Shown piece after piece: positions 8,930-17,612 of a stretch of DNA of 64,000 nt. The stretch's first letter is position 1; the number at the start of each line of letters is the position of its first letter. The DNA comes from Beggiatoa alba B18LD (GTDB taxonomy: Bacteria; Pseudomonadota; Gammaproteobacteria; Beggiatoales; Beggiatoaceae): the NCBI RefSeq assembly GCF_000245015.1, contig NZ_JH600070.1, forward strand, positions 2,371,804 to 2,435,803, written 5' to 3'. Made by a program: the position numbers and the translations under genes. Below the pieces are notes generated by a model, which saw nothing but the letters and a program-made list of their open reading frames with translations, did no database searches and had not been told where the DNA came from.

Positions 8930-9016
8930 TGGTGCCGGGGGTCGGACTCGAACCGACACAGTGTTGCCACTACCAAATTTTGAGTCTGGCGCGTCTACCA
9001 ATTTCGCCACTCCGGC
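8930..9016 (-). tRNA. tRNA-Leu (anticodon CAA)
   Basis: Reading the minus strand from 9016: acceptor arm GCCGGAG pairs with the 3' CCCCGGC; the D arm contains GGTAGACGC; the anticodon arm CCAGA-CTCAAAA-TTTGG gives anticodon CAA. A class II long variable arm (GGTAGTGGCAACACTGT) follows, then the T arm GTCGGTTCGAGTCCGAC. The discriminator A and an encoded CCA end at 8930. Length is 87 nt with CCA, typical for tRNA-Leu. Confidence 0.97.
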
Positions 9017-9347
9017 ATGGTCTTGAGGGGCTGATAAACTAACTATGTAAGCGGGTTATTTTAATTACTATAGAAAAAAAGTAAAGTTTTTTTACGCAAA
9101 AAACATTTTTTTTATGTTCACATTAGATTTTTGCATGAATCTTTCTTATAAAAGCCGCTTGTTGCATTACAAATTAGGAAAAATACGCCACAATATGTCT
9201 TGCTGACTAAGATGTCTGGTATGATTTTCCTTCAGTAGGGTCATTGCATGGCAAGATTGCAGTTATCATACTACCTTAATTTCTTAAAATGTATTCTACT
9301 TAATATAATGATAATTCTTTGTTTTAATTCATAAGAAGGAGTTCTGC
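9017..9347. other. Intergenic region, AT-rich
   Basis: No open frame with coding character is seen. It presumably contains the promoters of the tRNA (minus strand) and of the lipoprotein gene (plus strand). A TATAAT hexamer lies at about 9303-9308, about 40 bp before the lipoprotein start, but no convincing -35 box goes with it. Confidence 0.4.
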
Positions 9348-9881
9348 TTGAAACGTTCATTATTTGTGATTTCTTTACTGTCTTTTGTGGTGTTACAAGC
9401 CTGCAGTAGCTTACCTTCTCTTCCTACTTCATCACAATCAACAGCTTCAATGGAAAATATGAGCGGGCAAACAGAAAGTTTACCGTTTATTGATGGTGAA
9501 TCTTTTGATAGCTCATTGTCCAGTTATATGAGCGATGGTTATGGAAATATTGAAGTAAAACCTGTAGAGGCATTTACCATTAATAAAATTCCTGAGCGTC
9601 TAGGTAAGTGGTTAAGAGCAATAGCGGATGCAAGAGGTAAAGTAGATGTCAAACCAACTACAGCAACCACAGGTGTGCAAAGTATGGCGTTGTTTAGCAT
9701 TTCAACGCTGATAGAATTGTTACCTAAGTTAGAATATTACGTATCAGAGCGGATGTTATATGGCTCTGCGACAAATTATCAGGTTACTGTTTTCTATAAT
9801 CCTAGCACTCAAGTTGTAGATAAATTGTTGTTTAAATTAAAACCAGAAGCAGTGCCTAAAGTCCCTGATTCTTCTGTATAG
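9348..9881 (+). CDS. Predicted lipoprotein of unknown function
   Basis: The 177-aa protein has a type II signal peptide: MKRSLFVISLLSFVVLQACSS with lipobox LQAC (Cys19). The mature part has a Ser/Thr-rich linker (about residues 20-45), then a region with LPFIDGESFDSSLSSYMSDG and a C-terminal mixed segment (ATNYQVTVFYNPSTQVVDKL) that looks beta-rich. The start is TTG, supported by a strong AAGGAG Shine-Dalgarno seven bases before it. Not recognised as a known family. The residue after the Cys is Ser, which by the usual +2 rule favours the outer membrane. Confidence 0.82.
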   Translation: MKRSLFVISLLSFVVLQACSSLPSLPTSSQSTASMENMSGQTESLPFIDGESFDSSLSSYMSDGYGNIEVKPVEAFTINKIPERLGKWLRAIADARGKVDVKPTTATTGVQSMALFSISTLIELLPKLEYYVSERMLYGSATNYQVTVFYNPSTQVVDKLLFKLKPEAVPKVPDSSV

Positions 9882-10232
9882 TTTTTCGCTTTAACTGTCT
9901 GTTATAAATTTAAGTGGCACAGCAAATCAGCTTGCCACTTGAAACAATAAATAACGGCTTATATTTTGCATATTTACCTGCAATTAATCAGTGATTATCA
10001 TACTTATTTATTAGATAAATTTGATTAACTGATGTGAATAAATACAAAATCTATAACACAAACAGTTAGAGTAATGCTATTCTATTAGAATAAGGATTAA
10101 GAATGGCAATTAAAATATTGTCTCATTTCCAGATTGTCCCTTCTCCGCGTCGTAAAAAGCAGGGAATTGGTTCAAACTATGCGAGTTAGTCTTGATGACT
10201 TTTTCTGATCACCATTTAACGATAGCCGACTC
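9882..10232. other. Intergenic region with one possible small ORF
   Basis: The stretch between the lipoprotein and the pentapeptide protein is mostly AT-rich without repeats of the window's families. The only candidate gene is a 28-codon frame at 10103-10189 (listed separately). Confidence 0.4.
10103..10189 (+). CDS. Possible 28-aa basic peptide
   Basis: ATG to TAG encodes MAIKILSHFQIVPSPRRKK plus a short tail. An AAGGA ribosome-binding site lies five to six bases before the ATG. It is basic, with a short hydrophobic start, and too small to assess by coding statistics. It could be real or chance; the Shine-Dalgarno is the only supporting evidence. Confidence 0.25.
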   Translation: MAIKILSHFQIVPSPRRKKQGIGSNYAS

Positions 10233-10685
10233 ATGAAAAGAATTCTAATTATCATCAGCCTAGCATTATTTATAGGGACACTCTCCCCTTCATTTGCCGC
10301 CAACTCTACTCATGTCGAAAAGCTAAAAACGTCGAAAAACTGTCCGCGTTGTAGCTTAGATGGTGCGAGTTTAGCGGGTGCTAACCTTGCACGGGCTAAA
10401 CTGCGCGGTGCGGACTTAAGTCGGGCGCGGTTACGGGGGACGAATTTACGGGGGGCTGATTTAGTTGGAGCTAATTTGTCAAATGCGGAATTGCGTCGTG
10501 TCAATCTGCGCGGTGCAAATTTAAGCAATGCAAATTTAAGTGGTGCAAATTTACGCGGGGCTAACTTGCGAGGCGCGAATTTACGGGGCGCGAATTTGTC
10601 AGGGGCGGATATGGGTGGTGCAATTATTAAGGATGCTAAGTTAGACGGTGCAATTGGTGCAAACTTGGATGGTACAAAGCGTTAA
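10233..10685 (+). CDS. Secreted pentapeptide-repeat protein
   Basis: The 150-aa protein has a Sec signal peptide (MKRILIIISLALFIG... cleaved after SFAA) and then a short CPRC motif (residues about 33-36). About 19 consecutive pentapeptides of the A(D/N)LXX type follow (GANLARAKLRGADLSRARLR...), which form a right-handed quadrilateral beta-helix. The DNA is itself repetitive. Proteins of this kind, with a KLxxTKNCPxCxL-like leader before the repeats, are common in Beggiatoa and cyanobacteria; their role is unknown. The periplasm is the likely location. The stop codon overlaps that of the broken membrane-protein gene on the other strand. Confidence 0.9.
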   Translation: MKRILIIISLALFIGTLSPSFAANSTHVEKLKTSKNCPRCSLDGASLAGANLARAKLRGADLSRARLRGTNLRGADLVGANLSNAELRRVNLRGANLSNANLSGANLRGANLRGANLRGANLSGADMGGAIIKDAKLDGAIGANLDGTKR

Positions 10686-11196
10686 CTCATGACCCCAAGA
10701 AAATAGTCTTTGATAACCCAAATCGTTGCAACGCCTACCGTAATTGCATTGATTATCCATGTTAGAAAAAATCTTCTTTCATTAATGGGTTGTTTCCAAA
10801 TTTTTTTAATTGTTAGCAATTCTATAACAGCATTTGTTGCACCTCCAAGTATCGGCACAGAAAACCATGTAATAAGATGAAACGTTCCCCAATTTAAAAA
10901 GAAGTAAAAAAGCGAGTTTGGGAAGATTTCCCATGCAATGCCAGAAAGCGGAAGTAAAATAACCCCTAATAAAGCTGAAACAAAATTTGCTGTAACTGTA
11001 TAGTAAATAGCATTTTTAAAGTTTAGATTAAATAATCGTTTAAAAATAATAATTCAATCAATAGACTTAAAGATATTATTGGAACTGAGAGCATATAGCT
11101 TTCAACGTATAAAGCAGGCTATACGACATTTGCATAAACCGTTGGTGTTATTAAAAAGCTTAGTAAAACTAAGCATATTGTTTCTTTCTTGTCCAT
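10682..11196 (-). pseudogene. Broken small integral-membrane protein gene with signal peptide
   Basis: On the minus strand from ATG at 11196 the frame reads MDKKETICLVLLSFLITPT (signal-like), then ANVV followed by an in-frame TAG, and continues PALYVESYMLSVPIISLSL. Near 11045 one base is missing, and the coding text resumes in another frame as FNLNFKNAIYYTVTANFV, then hydrophobic segments (LLGVILLPLSGIAWE, FHLITWFSVPILGG, TWIINAITVGVATIWVI), ending GVMS at TAA 10682-10684. About 171 codons in total with 3-4 membrane helices. One stop (perhaps TGG to TAG) and one frameshift make it a pseudogene. Family not named; similar small proteins occur in cyanobacteria. Confidence 0.7.
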
Positions 11197-11244
11197 CGTG
11201 AATATATATCCCAAAAAACCATTTTTTATTGTATTTAGATTAGT

Positions 11245-12627
11245 CTAATCCCCTAATAAATCGCGTAAATCTTCCAATTCAGCAACTGCGCTTTCTAGAA
11301 ACGTCCAAATACTTTCGTGTCCTGCATAATATATTGAGTCAATTGGCTCATGTGTCTCTTCTTGCAAATAAGCTAGGTCTAAATTATCTTCATTTTTCGC
11401 TAACCATTGGCGACTATAACTATGCCAGCGGCTTGTTTTGCCTTCTTCTTGGCGTGGGCTTGTGCCATAACAATCTTCGCCGAAAACTGTTTCAAACCCC
11501 ATTAAATGTTGTCGATTTAACCGCAGATGTCGCCCAAAACCGACTGATTGGCTGCGCATATCGTAAAACCATACTTGTTGTGTGCATTCTAGTGCAGATT
11601 CACTGCGGTAGAAAAACAGTACATGGGCAGGAATTTGATGCGGATAAAATACGCCGTGTGGTAATCGTAAAATGGTATGTACTACAAAATTATCTAATAG
11701 TTCTTTTCTAACACGTTGAGCATGTCCTGTTGCATGTAACAAACTATCAGGCACAATAATCGCGGCACGTCCTTTAGGTTTTAAATTACGATAACAATGA
11801 CGTAGCAAAGCTAAAGTTTGGGTCTGTTGCACTGTTTCGTGATGGATATCTGTCACAGAAACAAGGGAGCTTAGAACCAAATCAATATGGGGTACTTGAT
11901 GTCGCTCCATTAATAAGCTGTTTCCCCATTGCACAGGAAGATGTGGTTTATCATCAATTTCATGTAATAAACAGTGCATGATGGCTAACCGTTGACGGGT
12001 TAAATCTTGTTCAATCCCTAAGAGGGTTGATTTTGCATAGGTTGGTATCGTTTCATCTTCTGGTTGTGTTTCATAATCACAGGTCACTTGTATATATTGG
12101 TCAGCAGCAACTAAAAAGCCTGCAATGTCTGCGACGGGGTCATGAATCACTTCACCCGCTTGGGGTTGTGTCAAAATAATGAGGGTATCTACAAGTGAGC
12201 GTGGTGGCACAACGTGCTCGTGGTCATCCAGTGCATAGCGGTCTAAAAACTCGCCATAAATTTCCCCTAAATCGTCAATGACTACATCATCTAAGATACT
12301 TAAGACATCAATCAGTTGATTTAATTCCTGTGCATTTTTAAGTTGGGTACGAGCTTGTGAAAAAAGCGCGGCGATACTGGGGTGAGCACTTTGTCTTAAC
12401 GTCATTAGTGCTTGTTGATAATAAGCAAGTCGTGAGGGGGTTGGCGTTGTTAATAAAACACGCCAGTTTAAATGAACAGGCAATTGTTCAATTAAATCGA
12501 TAGCGGGGGCTATTTTCAAAAATAGTAGCCACGTTAAGTTATCCACGTACTCATGATAAGCAAGCCCATTTTCTTGTAACGCTTTTGCGGGCTCCCAAAG
12601 TTTTTGTGCAATCTCTCGTGTATCCAT
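11245..12627 (-). CDS. Orphan HsdM-like protein with degenerate methyltransferase motifs
   Basis: The 460 aa follow EcoKI-type HsdM from end to end: N-terminal helical domain (KLWEPAKALQENGLAYHEYV, LTWLLFLKI), SAM-fold region, then PKGRAAIIVPDSLL, LRLPHGVFYP and the C-terminal WHSYSRQWLAKNEDNLDLAYL. Motif I, normally DPxxGTAGFL, reads DPVADIAGFL. The catalytic NPPF, expected after DLVLS, is replaced by SLVSV. SAM binding and adenine methylation are therefore unlikely. No hsdR, hsdS or nuclease gene is adjacent. This is either a remnant whose reading frame has survived or a protein with a new DNA-related or regulatory role. The intact 460-codon frame favours retention. Confidence 0.85.
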   Translation of the reverse strand: MDTREIAQKLWEPAKALQENGLAYHEYVDNLTWLLFLKIAPAIDLIEQLPVHLNWRVLLTTPTPSRLAYYQQALMTLRQSAHPSIAALFSQARTQLKNAQELNQLIDVLSILDDVVIDDLGEIYGEFLDRYALDDHEHVVPPRSLVDTLIILTQPQAGEVIHDPVADIAGFLVAADQYIQVTCDYETQPEDETIPTYAKSTLLGIEQDLTRQRLAIMHCLLHEIDDKPHLPVQWGNSLLMERHQVPHIDLVLSSLVSVTDIHHETVQQTQTLALLRHCYRNLKPKGRAAIIVPDSLLHATGHAQRVRKELLDNFVVHTILRLPHGVFYPHQIPAHVLFFYRSESALECTQQVWFYDMRSQSVGFGRHLRLNRQHLMGFETVFGEDCYGTSPRQEEGKTSRWHSYSRQWLAKNEDNLDLAYLQEETHEPIDSIYYAGHESIWTFLESAVAELEDLRDLLGD

Positions 12628-12883
12628 ATTACCTTTATAATAAACTGCTAGCCGTTATCTCACTAGCATTATGCAATAACACGTCCTAAAGATAGAATTT
12701 ACGCAATATTTGTGTTTTGAAATTGCGTAAAACTGGTTATTTACACTGATATAGTATGATGAATACAGTGTGTTCTGATCCATAGGCGTTTACAGCGTCC
12801 TTGTTCCGTACCTCGTGCTATCATGCATGATACTATTAAGCACATAATAAGTGTTTTGTCACCTGAGAGAGGTCGATTATTAA

Positions 12884-13312
12884 ATGATTACTGTCAAAGA
12901 GCTCATGAGTCACCGATTATACACACTCAAGCCAACAGACACGGTTCATCAGGCACGGCAATTAATGCTTGATAAACATATCCGTCATATTCCTATTGTG
13001 GACAATCATGGCACATTTTTGGGATTAATCACAAAACATGACATTTTAGCACTCTCAGTTTCAGAACTTGCAGATATAGAACCGCAAGAGCGTATAGAAA
13101 TTGAATCGGGGATTCCGCTCAGTCAAGTGATGCTAACAGAGGTTGTCGTTGCACAAGAGAGCACCAATTTATTAGAAGCTGCTCGTTTTATCTTAGAACA
13201 AAAACATGGTTGTTTACCTGTTTTTAGAGATCAACAGTTGACAGGAATGTTAACCGAAGCAGATTTTGTCAAGTTAGCCATTCACTTAATGGAAAGACTC
13301 GCCCAAGCATAA
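12884..13312 (+). CDS. Tandem CBS-domain protein
   Basis: The 142 aa consist of two CBS motifs making one Bateman module: residues about 7-60 (MSHRLYTLKPTDTVHQAR..IPIVDNHGTFLGLITKHDIL) and 75-135 (VVVAQESTNLLEAARFIL..LPVFRDQQLTGMLTEADFV). Such modules bind adenosyl compounds (AMP, ATP, SAM) and regulate other proteins. There is no additional domain, so any effector must be a separate protein. It is located 100 bp before apbC, in the same direction, and could share its transcript. Cytoplasmic. Confidence 0.9.
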   Translation: MITVKELMSHRLYTLKPTDTVHQARQLMLDKHIRHIPIVDNHGTFLGLITKHDILALSVSELADIEPQERIEIESGIPLSQVMLTEVVVAQESTNLLEAARFILEQKHGCLPVFRDQQLTGMLTEADFVKLAIHLMERLAQA

Positions 13313-13413
13313 ACGCATAAAGAAAACAGATTATTGTTGAACAGGTATATTGAATAGAATCGTTGCTTAAGGATTAAGAGACTGTCCATATTTATTTTTA
13401 GGAGAAGTTCCCA

Positions 13414-14505
13414 ATGACCGCTATTACACAACAACAGGTCGAATTTGCCATTCAATCTTATGTAGACCCCTATCTACAAAAAGATTTAATCTCTGCAAAA
13501 GCGATTAAATCTATTCAAATTGATGGCGATAAGGTTGCGCTAGATATTCAATTCGGTTATCCCAGTAAAAGTTATAACGCTGTGCTGACAAAGCAATTAC
13601 AGCAATTAGTCAGTGGTATCCAAGGCGTTAGCACAGTAACTGTCAGTATTAGCAATAAAGTCATTACACACGCCGTGCAAAAAGGCGTTAAACCCCTACA
13701 AGGGGTTAAAAATGTTATTGCTATTGCCTCAGGTAAAGGTGGTGTTGGTAAATCAACGACAGCTGTTAATTTTGCATTAGCACTTGCCGCAGAAGGGGCA
13801 ACCGTTGGTCTTTTAGATGCAGATATTTATGGACCTAGTCAACCACGTATGTTAGGCGTGAAAGAAAAGCCAGAATCTAAAGATGGTCGGACATTAGAGC
13901 CGATTATTCGCTACCATTTGCAATCCATGTCTATTGGTTATTTAGTAGAAGAAGATGCCCCCACGATTTGGCGGGGTCCTATGGTAATGCAAGCACTAGA
14001 ACAATTATTGCGGGATACTAATTGGCGCGATTTAGACTATTTAGTCATCGATTTACCCCCTGGAACAGGTGATACCCAATTAACCTTAGTGCAAAAGATT
14101 CCTGTGAGTGGCGTAGTTATTGTGACCACGCCACAAGATATTGCCTTGATTGACGCGCTGAAAGGCTTAAAAATGTTTGAACAAGTCAACGTGCCTGTTT
14201 TAGGCATTGTGGAAAACATGAGTATCCACATCTGTAGTCAATGCGGACATGCCGAACATATTTTTGGCGTTGGCGGTGGTGAGCGAATGGCAAAAGAGCA
14301 CAAGGTTGATTTTCTAGGCGCATTACCGTTAGACATCCAAATTCGTGAGGATGCTGATAATGGGCAACCGACGGTTATTGCCAATCCTGACGGCAAAATT
14401 GCACAAATGTATTTAGAGATTGCACGCCGTGTCACAGGTAAACTGTCATTGCAAGCGAAAGACTATAGCAATAAATTCCCAACCATCATGGTTCAAAATA
14501 CCTAA
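13414..14505 (+). CDS. apbC: Iron-sulfur cluster carrier protein ApbC/Mrp
   Basis: P-loop ATPase that binds and transfers [4Fe-4S] clusters to apo-proteins in the cytoplasm. N-terminal MIP18/DUF59 domain at about residues 5-80; then the ParA/MinD-like NTPase with deviant Walker A ([14 protein letters not shown], around residue 110), [25 protein letters not shown] and the C-terminal CxxC (ICSQCG) that holds the cluster. The 363-aa length is typical. A GGAG ribosome-binding site precedes the ATG. It is followed by a strong intrinsic terminator, so it is transcriptionally separate from dcd. Confidence 0.95.
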   Translation: MTAITQQQVEFAIQSYVDPYLQKDLISAKAIKSIQIDGDKVALDIQFGYPSKSYNAVLTKQLQQLVSGIQGVSTVTVSISNKVITHAVQKGVKPLQGVKNVIAIASGKGGVGKSTTAVNFALALAAEGATVGLLDADIYGPSQPRMLGVKEKPESKDGRTLEPIIRYHLQSMSIGYLVEEDAPTIWRGPMVMQALEQLLRDTNWRDLDYLVIDLPPGTGDTQLTLVQKIPVSGVVIVTTPQDIALIDALKGLKMFEQVNVPVLGIVENMSIHICSQCGHAEHIFGVGGGERMAKEHKVDFLGALPLDIQIREDADNGQPTVIANPDGKIAQMYLEIARRVTGKLSLQAKDYSNKFPTIMVQNT

Positions 14506-14530
14506 ACACTTTTTCCACTACTAAACCAAT

Positions 14531-14572
14531 ACCAGTGCATTGTCGTACCCTCATGACAATGCACTGGTTTTT
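14531..14572 (+). terminator. Intrinsic terminator of apbC
   Basis: A perfect 14-bp stem, ACCAGTGCATTGTC (14531-14544) and GACAATGCACTGGT (14555-14568), with a 10-base loop, ends in TTTTTT (14567-14572). It lies 26 bases after the apbC stop and just before the dcd start, which rules out the upstream alternative start of dcd. Confidence 0.93.
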
Positions 14573-14582
14573 TATCACGACA

Positions 14583-15149
14583 ATGGGCATTAAATCAGAT
14601 AATTGGATACGCCAAATGGCGGAAAATCATGGCATGATAGAGCCATTTACCCCTGATCAAGTTAAAGCAGATGCATCAGGGCGAATTGTTTCTTATGGCA
14701 CGTCCAGCTATGGCTACGACTTGCGCTGTGCAAATGAATTCAAAATTTTTACCAATATCAACTCGACAATTGTTGACCCCAAGCACTTCGATGCAGGCAG
14801 TTTTGTCGACGTTATTGCAGACATTTGCATTATTCCGCCAAACTCCTTTGCACTCGCTCGTAGTGTTGAATACTTCCGCATTCCCCGCGATGTGCTCGTT
14901 ATTTGCGTTGGCAAGTCCACCTATGCACGGTGTGGCATTATCGTCAATGTCACCCCTTTAGAACCTGAATGGGAAGGACATGTAACCCTAGAGTTTTCCA
15001 ACACAACCCCGCTACCCGCTAAAATATATGCTAATGAAGGCGTTGCCCAAGTTCTGTTTTTAGGCGCGGATGAATTGTGCGAAACCTCTTACAAAGATCG
15101 AGGTGGAAAATATCAAGGACAACGTGGCGTAACATTGCCTAAAACTTAA
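14583..15149 (+). CDS. dcd: dCTP deaminase
   Basis: Deaminates dCTP to dUTP, feeding dTMP synthesis in the cytoplasm. The 188 aa from [21 protein letters not shown] have the family's usual start and length. Conserved blocks: [56 protein letters not shown] (contains the nucleotide-binding Ser-Arg and catalytic Glu region; quoted in part). An upstream in-frame ATG at 14535 is inside the preceding terminator and lacks homology, so 14583 is the start. Confidence 0.96.
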   Translation: MGIKSDNWIRQMAENHGMIEPFTPDQVKADASGRIVSYGTSSYGYDLRCANEFKIFTNINSTIVDPKHFDAGSFVDVIADICIIPPNSFALARSVEYFRIPRDVLVICVGKSTYARCGIIVNVTPLEPEWEGHVTLEFSNTTPLPAKIYANEGVAQVLFLGADELCETSYKDRGGKYQGQRGVTLPKT

Positions 15150-15180
15150 AGAATTTATACAAATGAGGGAGAGTTTATTA

Positions 15181-15789
15181 TTAAATCAAACACACGCCCT
15201 CATTTTCCAATAAACGAATTAATCGCATTAAAGGCAAACCAACTAAGGCGTTTGGATCATCGCCCTGCATCGCCTCCATTAAAGCAATCCCTAAACTTTC
15301 TGAGCGAAAACTACCTGCACAGTTATAAGGTTGCTCTAATCGTAAATAATTCTCGATTTGCGTTGCCGTTAAAGGACGAAAAACCACTTTAAACGGGATA
15401 ACTTCAACCTGATACAAACCTGTAACACTATTTAGCAAACACAGTCCTGTTAAAAAACTGACTGTATTACCACTTGCCCTTGACAACTGCTGTACTGCAT
15501 TTTCATGCGTATGCGGTTTACCAACAATTTCCCCGTCAATAATAGCAACCTGATCAGAACCAATAATCAAACCACGTGGATAAACAGTTTGTACAGCTTG
15601 CGCCTTTAAAATAGATAAACGAGTCACCAACGCTAATGGAGTTTCACCGACTAAAGGCGTTTCATCCACTTGTGGGGCAATCGTCTCAAAAGGCAACCCT
15701 AAACGAGTTAATAAATTTTTACGAAATGGTGAAGTTGAAGCCAACACCAATGTATAACCTTGTAAAGCAAACCCAGAATGTATTGTCAT
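15181..15789 (-). CDS. yceF: Maf-family nucleotide pyrophosphatase, YceF type (m7GTP pyrophosphatase)
   Basis: The 202-aa Maf protein hydrolyses modified nucleotides; the YceF subfamily prefers 7-methyl-GTP. Seen: LASTSPFRKNLLTRLGLPF, the metal/phosphate-binding start; the GSDQVA motif; the YceF-type C-terminal signature CAGSFRSESLGI and GDDPNALVGLPL. Position supports the subfamily: it is divergent from yceD, the same neighbour arrangement as in E. coli, where yceF is next to yceD-rpmF-plsX. It likely shares the ~70-bp divergent promoter region. Its 3' end faces dcd with a 31-bp gap. Confidence 0.93.
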   Translation of the reverse strand: MTIHSGFALQGYTLVLASTSPFRKNLLTRLGLPFETIAPQVDETPLVGETPLALVTRLSILKAQAVQTVYPRGLIIGSDQVAIIDGEIVGKPHTHENAVQQLSRASGNTVSFLTGLCLLNSVTGLYQVEVIPFKVVFRPLTATQIENYLRLEQPYNCAGSFRSESLGIALMEAMQGDDPNALVGLPLMRLIRLLENEGVCLI

Positions 15790-15860
15790 AAGTCAAAGGC
15801 AAAAAGCCAGCAGTTAATTAGATTGACAGGAAAAAATCTTGATTATATCATTACGCGCTT

Positions 15861-16373
15861 ATGTTGAAAGACCTGCCAGAACTCATTGATCCCATCCGAC
15901 TCGCACAACAAGGTGTCAACCTACGTGGGCTATTGCCTATCGCACAAATGACACGGATTCATGATAGTTTATGTGATACACAAGGCGATGTTGCGATAGA
16001 TTGGCAATTTAGCAAAGATGAACAAGCCCGCCCTATCATACAAGGGACACTAAAAGCACAGCTTGTAATAACTTGCCAACGGTGTTTACAGCCAATGGTT
16101 TTCGAACTAAATGCCCCTGTAGCACTCATGATTTTGCGCAGCGAACAAGATGAAGAAGACGTGCCAGAACCTTTTGAAGCACTGACATTAGAAAAAACAC
16201 CCGTTTCTTTATCTGATATGATTGAAGACGAACTTGTGTTGGCAATTCCTATCGTGACCTATCACGAACAATGCCCCCAACATGACTACGTATTACCTGA
16301 TTCAACACCGATAATTGAAAGTAAACCTGTTCAGAATCCTTTTACCATTCTGAGCACCTTAAAAAAAAGCTAA
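15861..16373 (+). CDS. yceD: YceD family protein (DUF177), 23S rRNA accumulation protein
   Basis: The 170-aa protein has the DUF177 core: Cys pair in ITCQRCLQPM (about residues 74-80), the acidic segment EQDEEDVPEPFE, the DMIEDELVLAIPIV helix, and the second Cys in HEQCPQHD. In E. coli and plants the family is needed for normal 23S rRNA levels. It precedes rpmF with a 24-bp gap, as in nearly all proteobacteria, and they are expected to be co-transcribed. Confidence 0.93.
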   Translation: MLKDLPELIDPIRLAQQGVNLRGLLPIAQMTRIHDSLCDTQGDVAIDWQFSKDEQARPIIQGTLKAQLVITCQRCLQPMVFELNAPVALMILRSEQDEEDVPEPFEALTLEKTPVSLSDMIEDELVLAIPIVTYHEQCPQHDYVLPDSTPIIESKPVQNPFTILSTLKKS

Positions 16374-16397
16374 TTGATAACCTGTTAGGAATTTACC

Positions 16398-16577
16398 ATG
16401 GCTGTTCAACAAACTCGTAAAACCTCCTCCAAACGCGATATGCGTCGTGCACATGATTTCTTAACCAAGCCGACCTTATCCATTGAACCAACCACAGGTG
16501 AAACTCATCGCCGTCACCACATCAGTCCAGACGGCTACTACAGAGGTCGGCAAGTTCTTCCCAGCAAGAGTGAGTAA
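16398..16577 (+). CDS. rpmF: 50S ribosomal protein L32
   Basis: The 59-aa protein begins [20 protein letters not shown], the invariant L32 start, and continues with the basic [17 protein letters not shown] block. The zinc-binding cysteines of some L32 forms are absent, as in the usual gammaproteobacterial (C-minus) type. An AGGA ribosome-binding site lies before the ATG. It is followed by plsX after three bases, indicating translational coupling between ribosome and lipid synthesis genes. Confidence 0.97.
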   Translation: MAVQQTRKTSSKRDMRRAHDFLTKPTLSIEPTTGETHRRHHISPDGYYRGRQVLPSKSE

Positions 16578-16580
16578 CAC

Positions 16581-17612
16581 TTGATACCTCGCATTGCGCT
16601 AGACGCGATGAGTGGCGATCATGGAGTTTCTGTGATCATTCCTGCTGCCATCAACGTCCTTAAAGAGATAGATGATGTGCAACTCCTCCTTGTAGGAGAT
16701 GAAACTGTGCTCGAACAAGCACTGGGTCAACAACCCCCATCTATCCTACAACGGTTATCCATCGTACACGCTTCACAAGTCGTCGCGATGGATGAAGTGC
16801 CCTCGTCAACTCTACGCAATAAAAAAGACTCTTCTATGCGTGTTGCCATTAACCTCGTCAAAGAGGGACGTGCTGATGCCTGCGTGAGTGCAGGAAATAC
16901 AGGCGCGCTGATGGCAATGGCACGCTACGTATTAAAAACATTGCCTGGTATAGACCGCCCCGCCATTATTGCAGCACTTCCCACCATCACAGGTTATCCC
17001 GTACACATGCTTGATTTAGGGGCGAATGTTGATTCTACCCCCGAACATCTCTTTGAGTTTGCAGTCATGGGTTCTGTATTAACCAGTGCCGTTGGTAACT
17101 TAAGCAATCCGCGTGTTGGACTTCTCAATATTGGTCAGGAAGAAATTAAAGGCAATGATAAAGTCAAAGAAACAGCGCGTTTACTGTCCGAAACTAACAT
17201 CATCAACTACATAGGATTCGTAGAAGGCGATGATATTTTTAAAGGCACAGTAGATGTCGTGGTCTGTGACGGCTTTGTCGGTAACGTTTCCCTTAAAACA
17301 ACAGAGGGAGTGGCAAAAATGATTAGCCACCATGTTAAACAAAGCTTTAACAGAAACTTATTCACCCGACTAGTTGGACTTGTTGCTTTACCCGTATTGC
17401 AAAAACTGCGCGAAAAAATTGACCCACGTCGCTATAACGGTGCTAGCCTATTAGGATTACGCGGCATCGTCGTAAAAAGTCACGGCAGTGCGGATATCTT
17501 TTCCTTTAGTTGCGCAATCAAAGAAGCGATTGTCGAAGTACGTAAAAACGTACCTGCGCAAATCAGTAGCCAACTAGCCGAACTACTCAGCGAAAGAAGG
17601 CACGTCGGTTGA
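16581..17612 (+). CDS. plsX: Phosphate acyltransferase PlsX
   Basis: Converts acyl-ACP to acyl-phosphate, first step of the PlsX/PlsY route to phosphatidic acid; a peripheral membrane enzyme. The 343 aa show [11 protein letters not shown] at the N-terminus, [35 protein letters not shown] and [16 protein letters not shown]. The start is TTG three bases after the rpmF stop, so translation is probably coupled. The stop overlaps the fabH TTG start by four bases (TTGA). Confidence 0.96.
   Translation: MIPRIALDAMSGDHGVSVIIPAAINVLKEIDDVQLLLVGDETVLEQALGQQPPSILQRLSIVHASQVVAMDEVPSSTLRNKKDSSMRVAINLVKEGRADACVSAGNTGALMAMARYVLKTLPGIDRPAIIAALPTITGYPVHMLDLGANVDSTPEHLFEFAVMGSVLTSAVGNLSNPRVGLLNIGQEEIKGNDKVKETARLLSETNIINYIGFVEGDDIFKGTVDVVVCDGFVGNVSLKTTEGVAKMISHHVKQSFNRNLFTRLVGLVALPVLQKLREKIDPRRYNGASLLGLRGIVVKSHGSADIFSFSCAIKEAIVEVRKNVPAQISSQLAELLSERRHVG

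Noticed and set aside
14535-14582. Upstream ATG that would extend dcd by 16 residues
   Set aside because: It lies inside the intrinsic terminator of apbC and the extra residues have no family counterpart.
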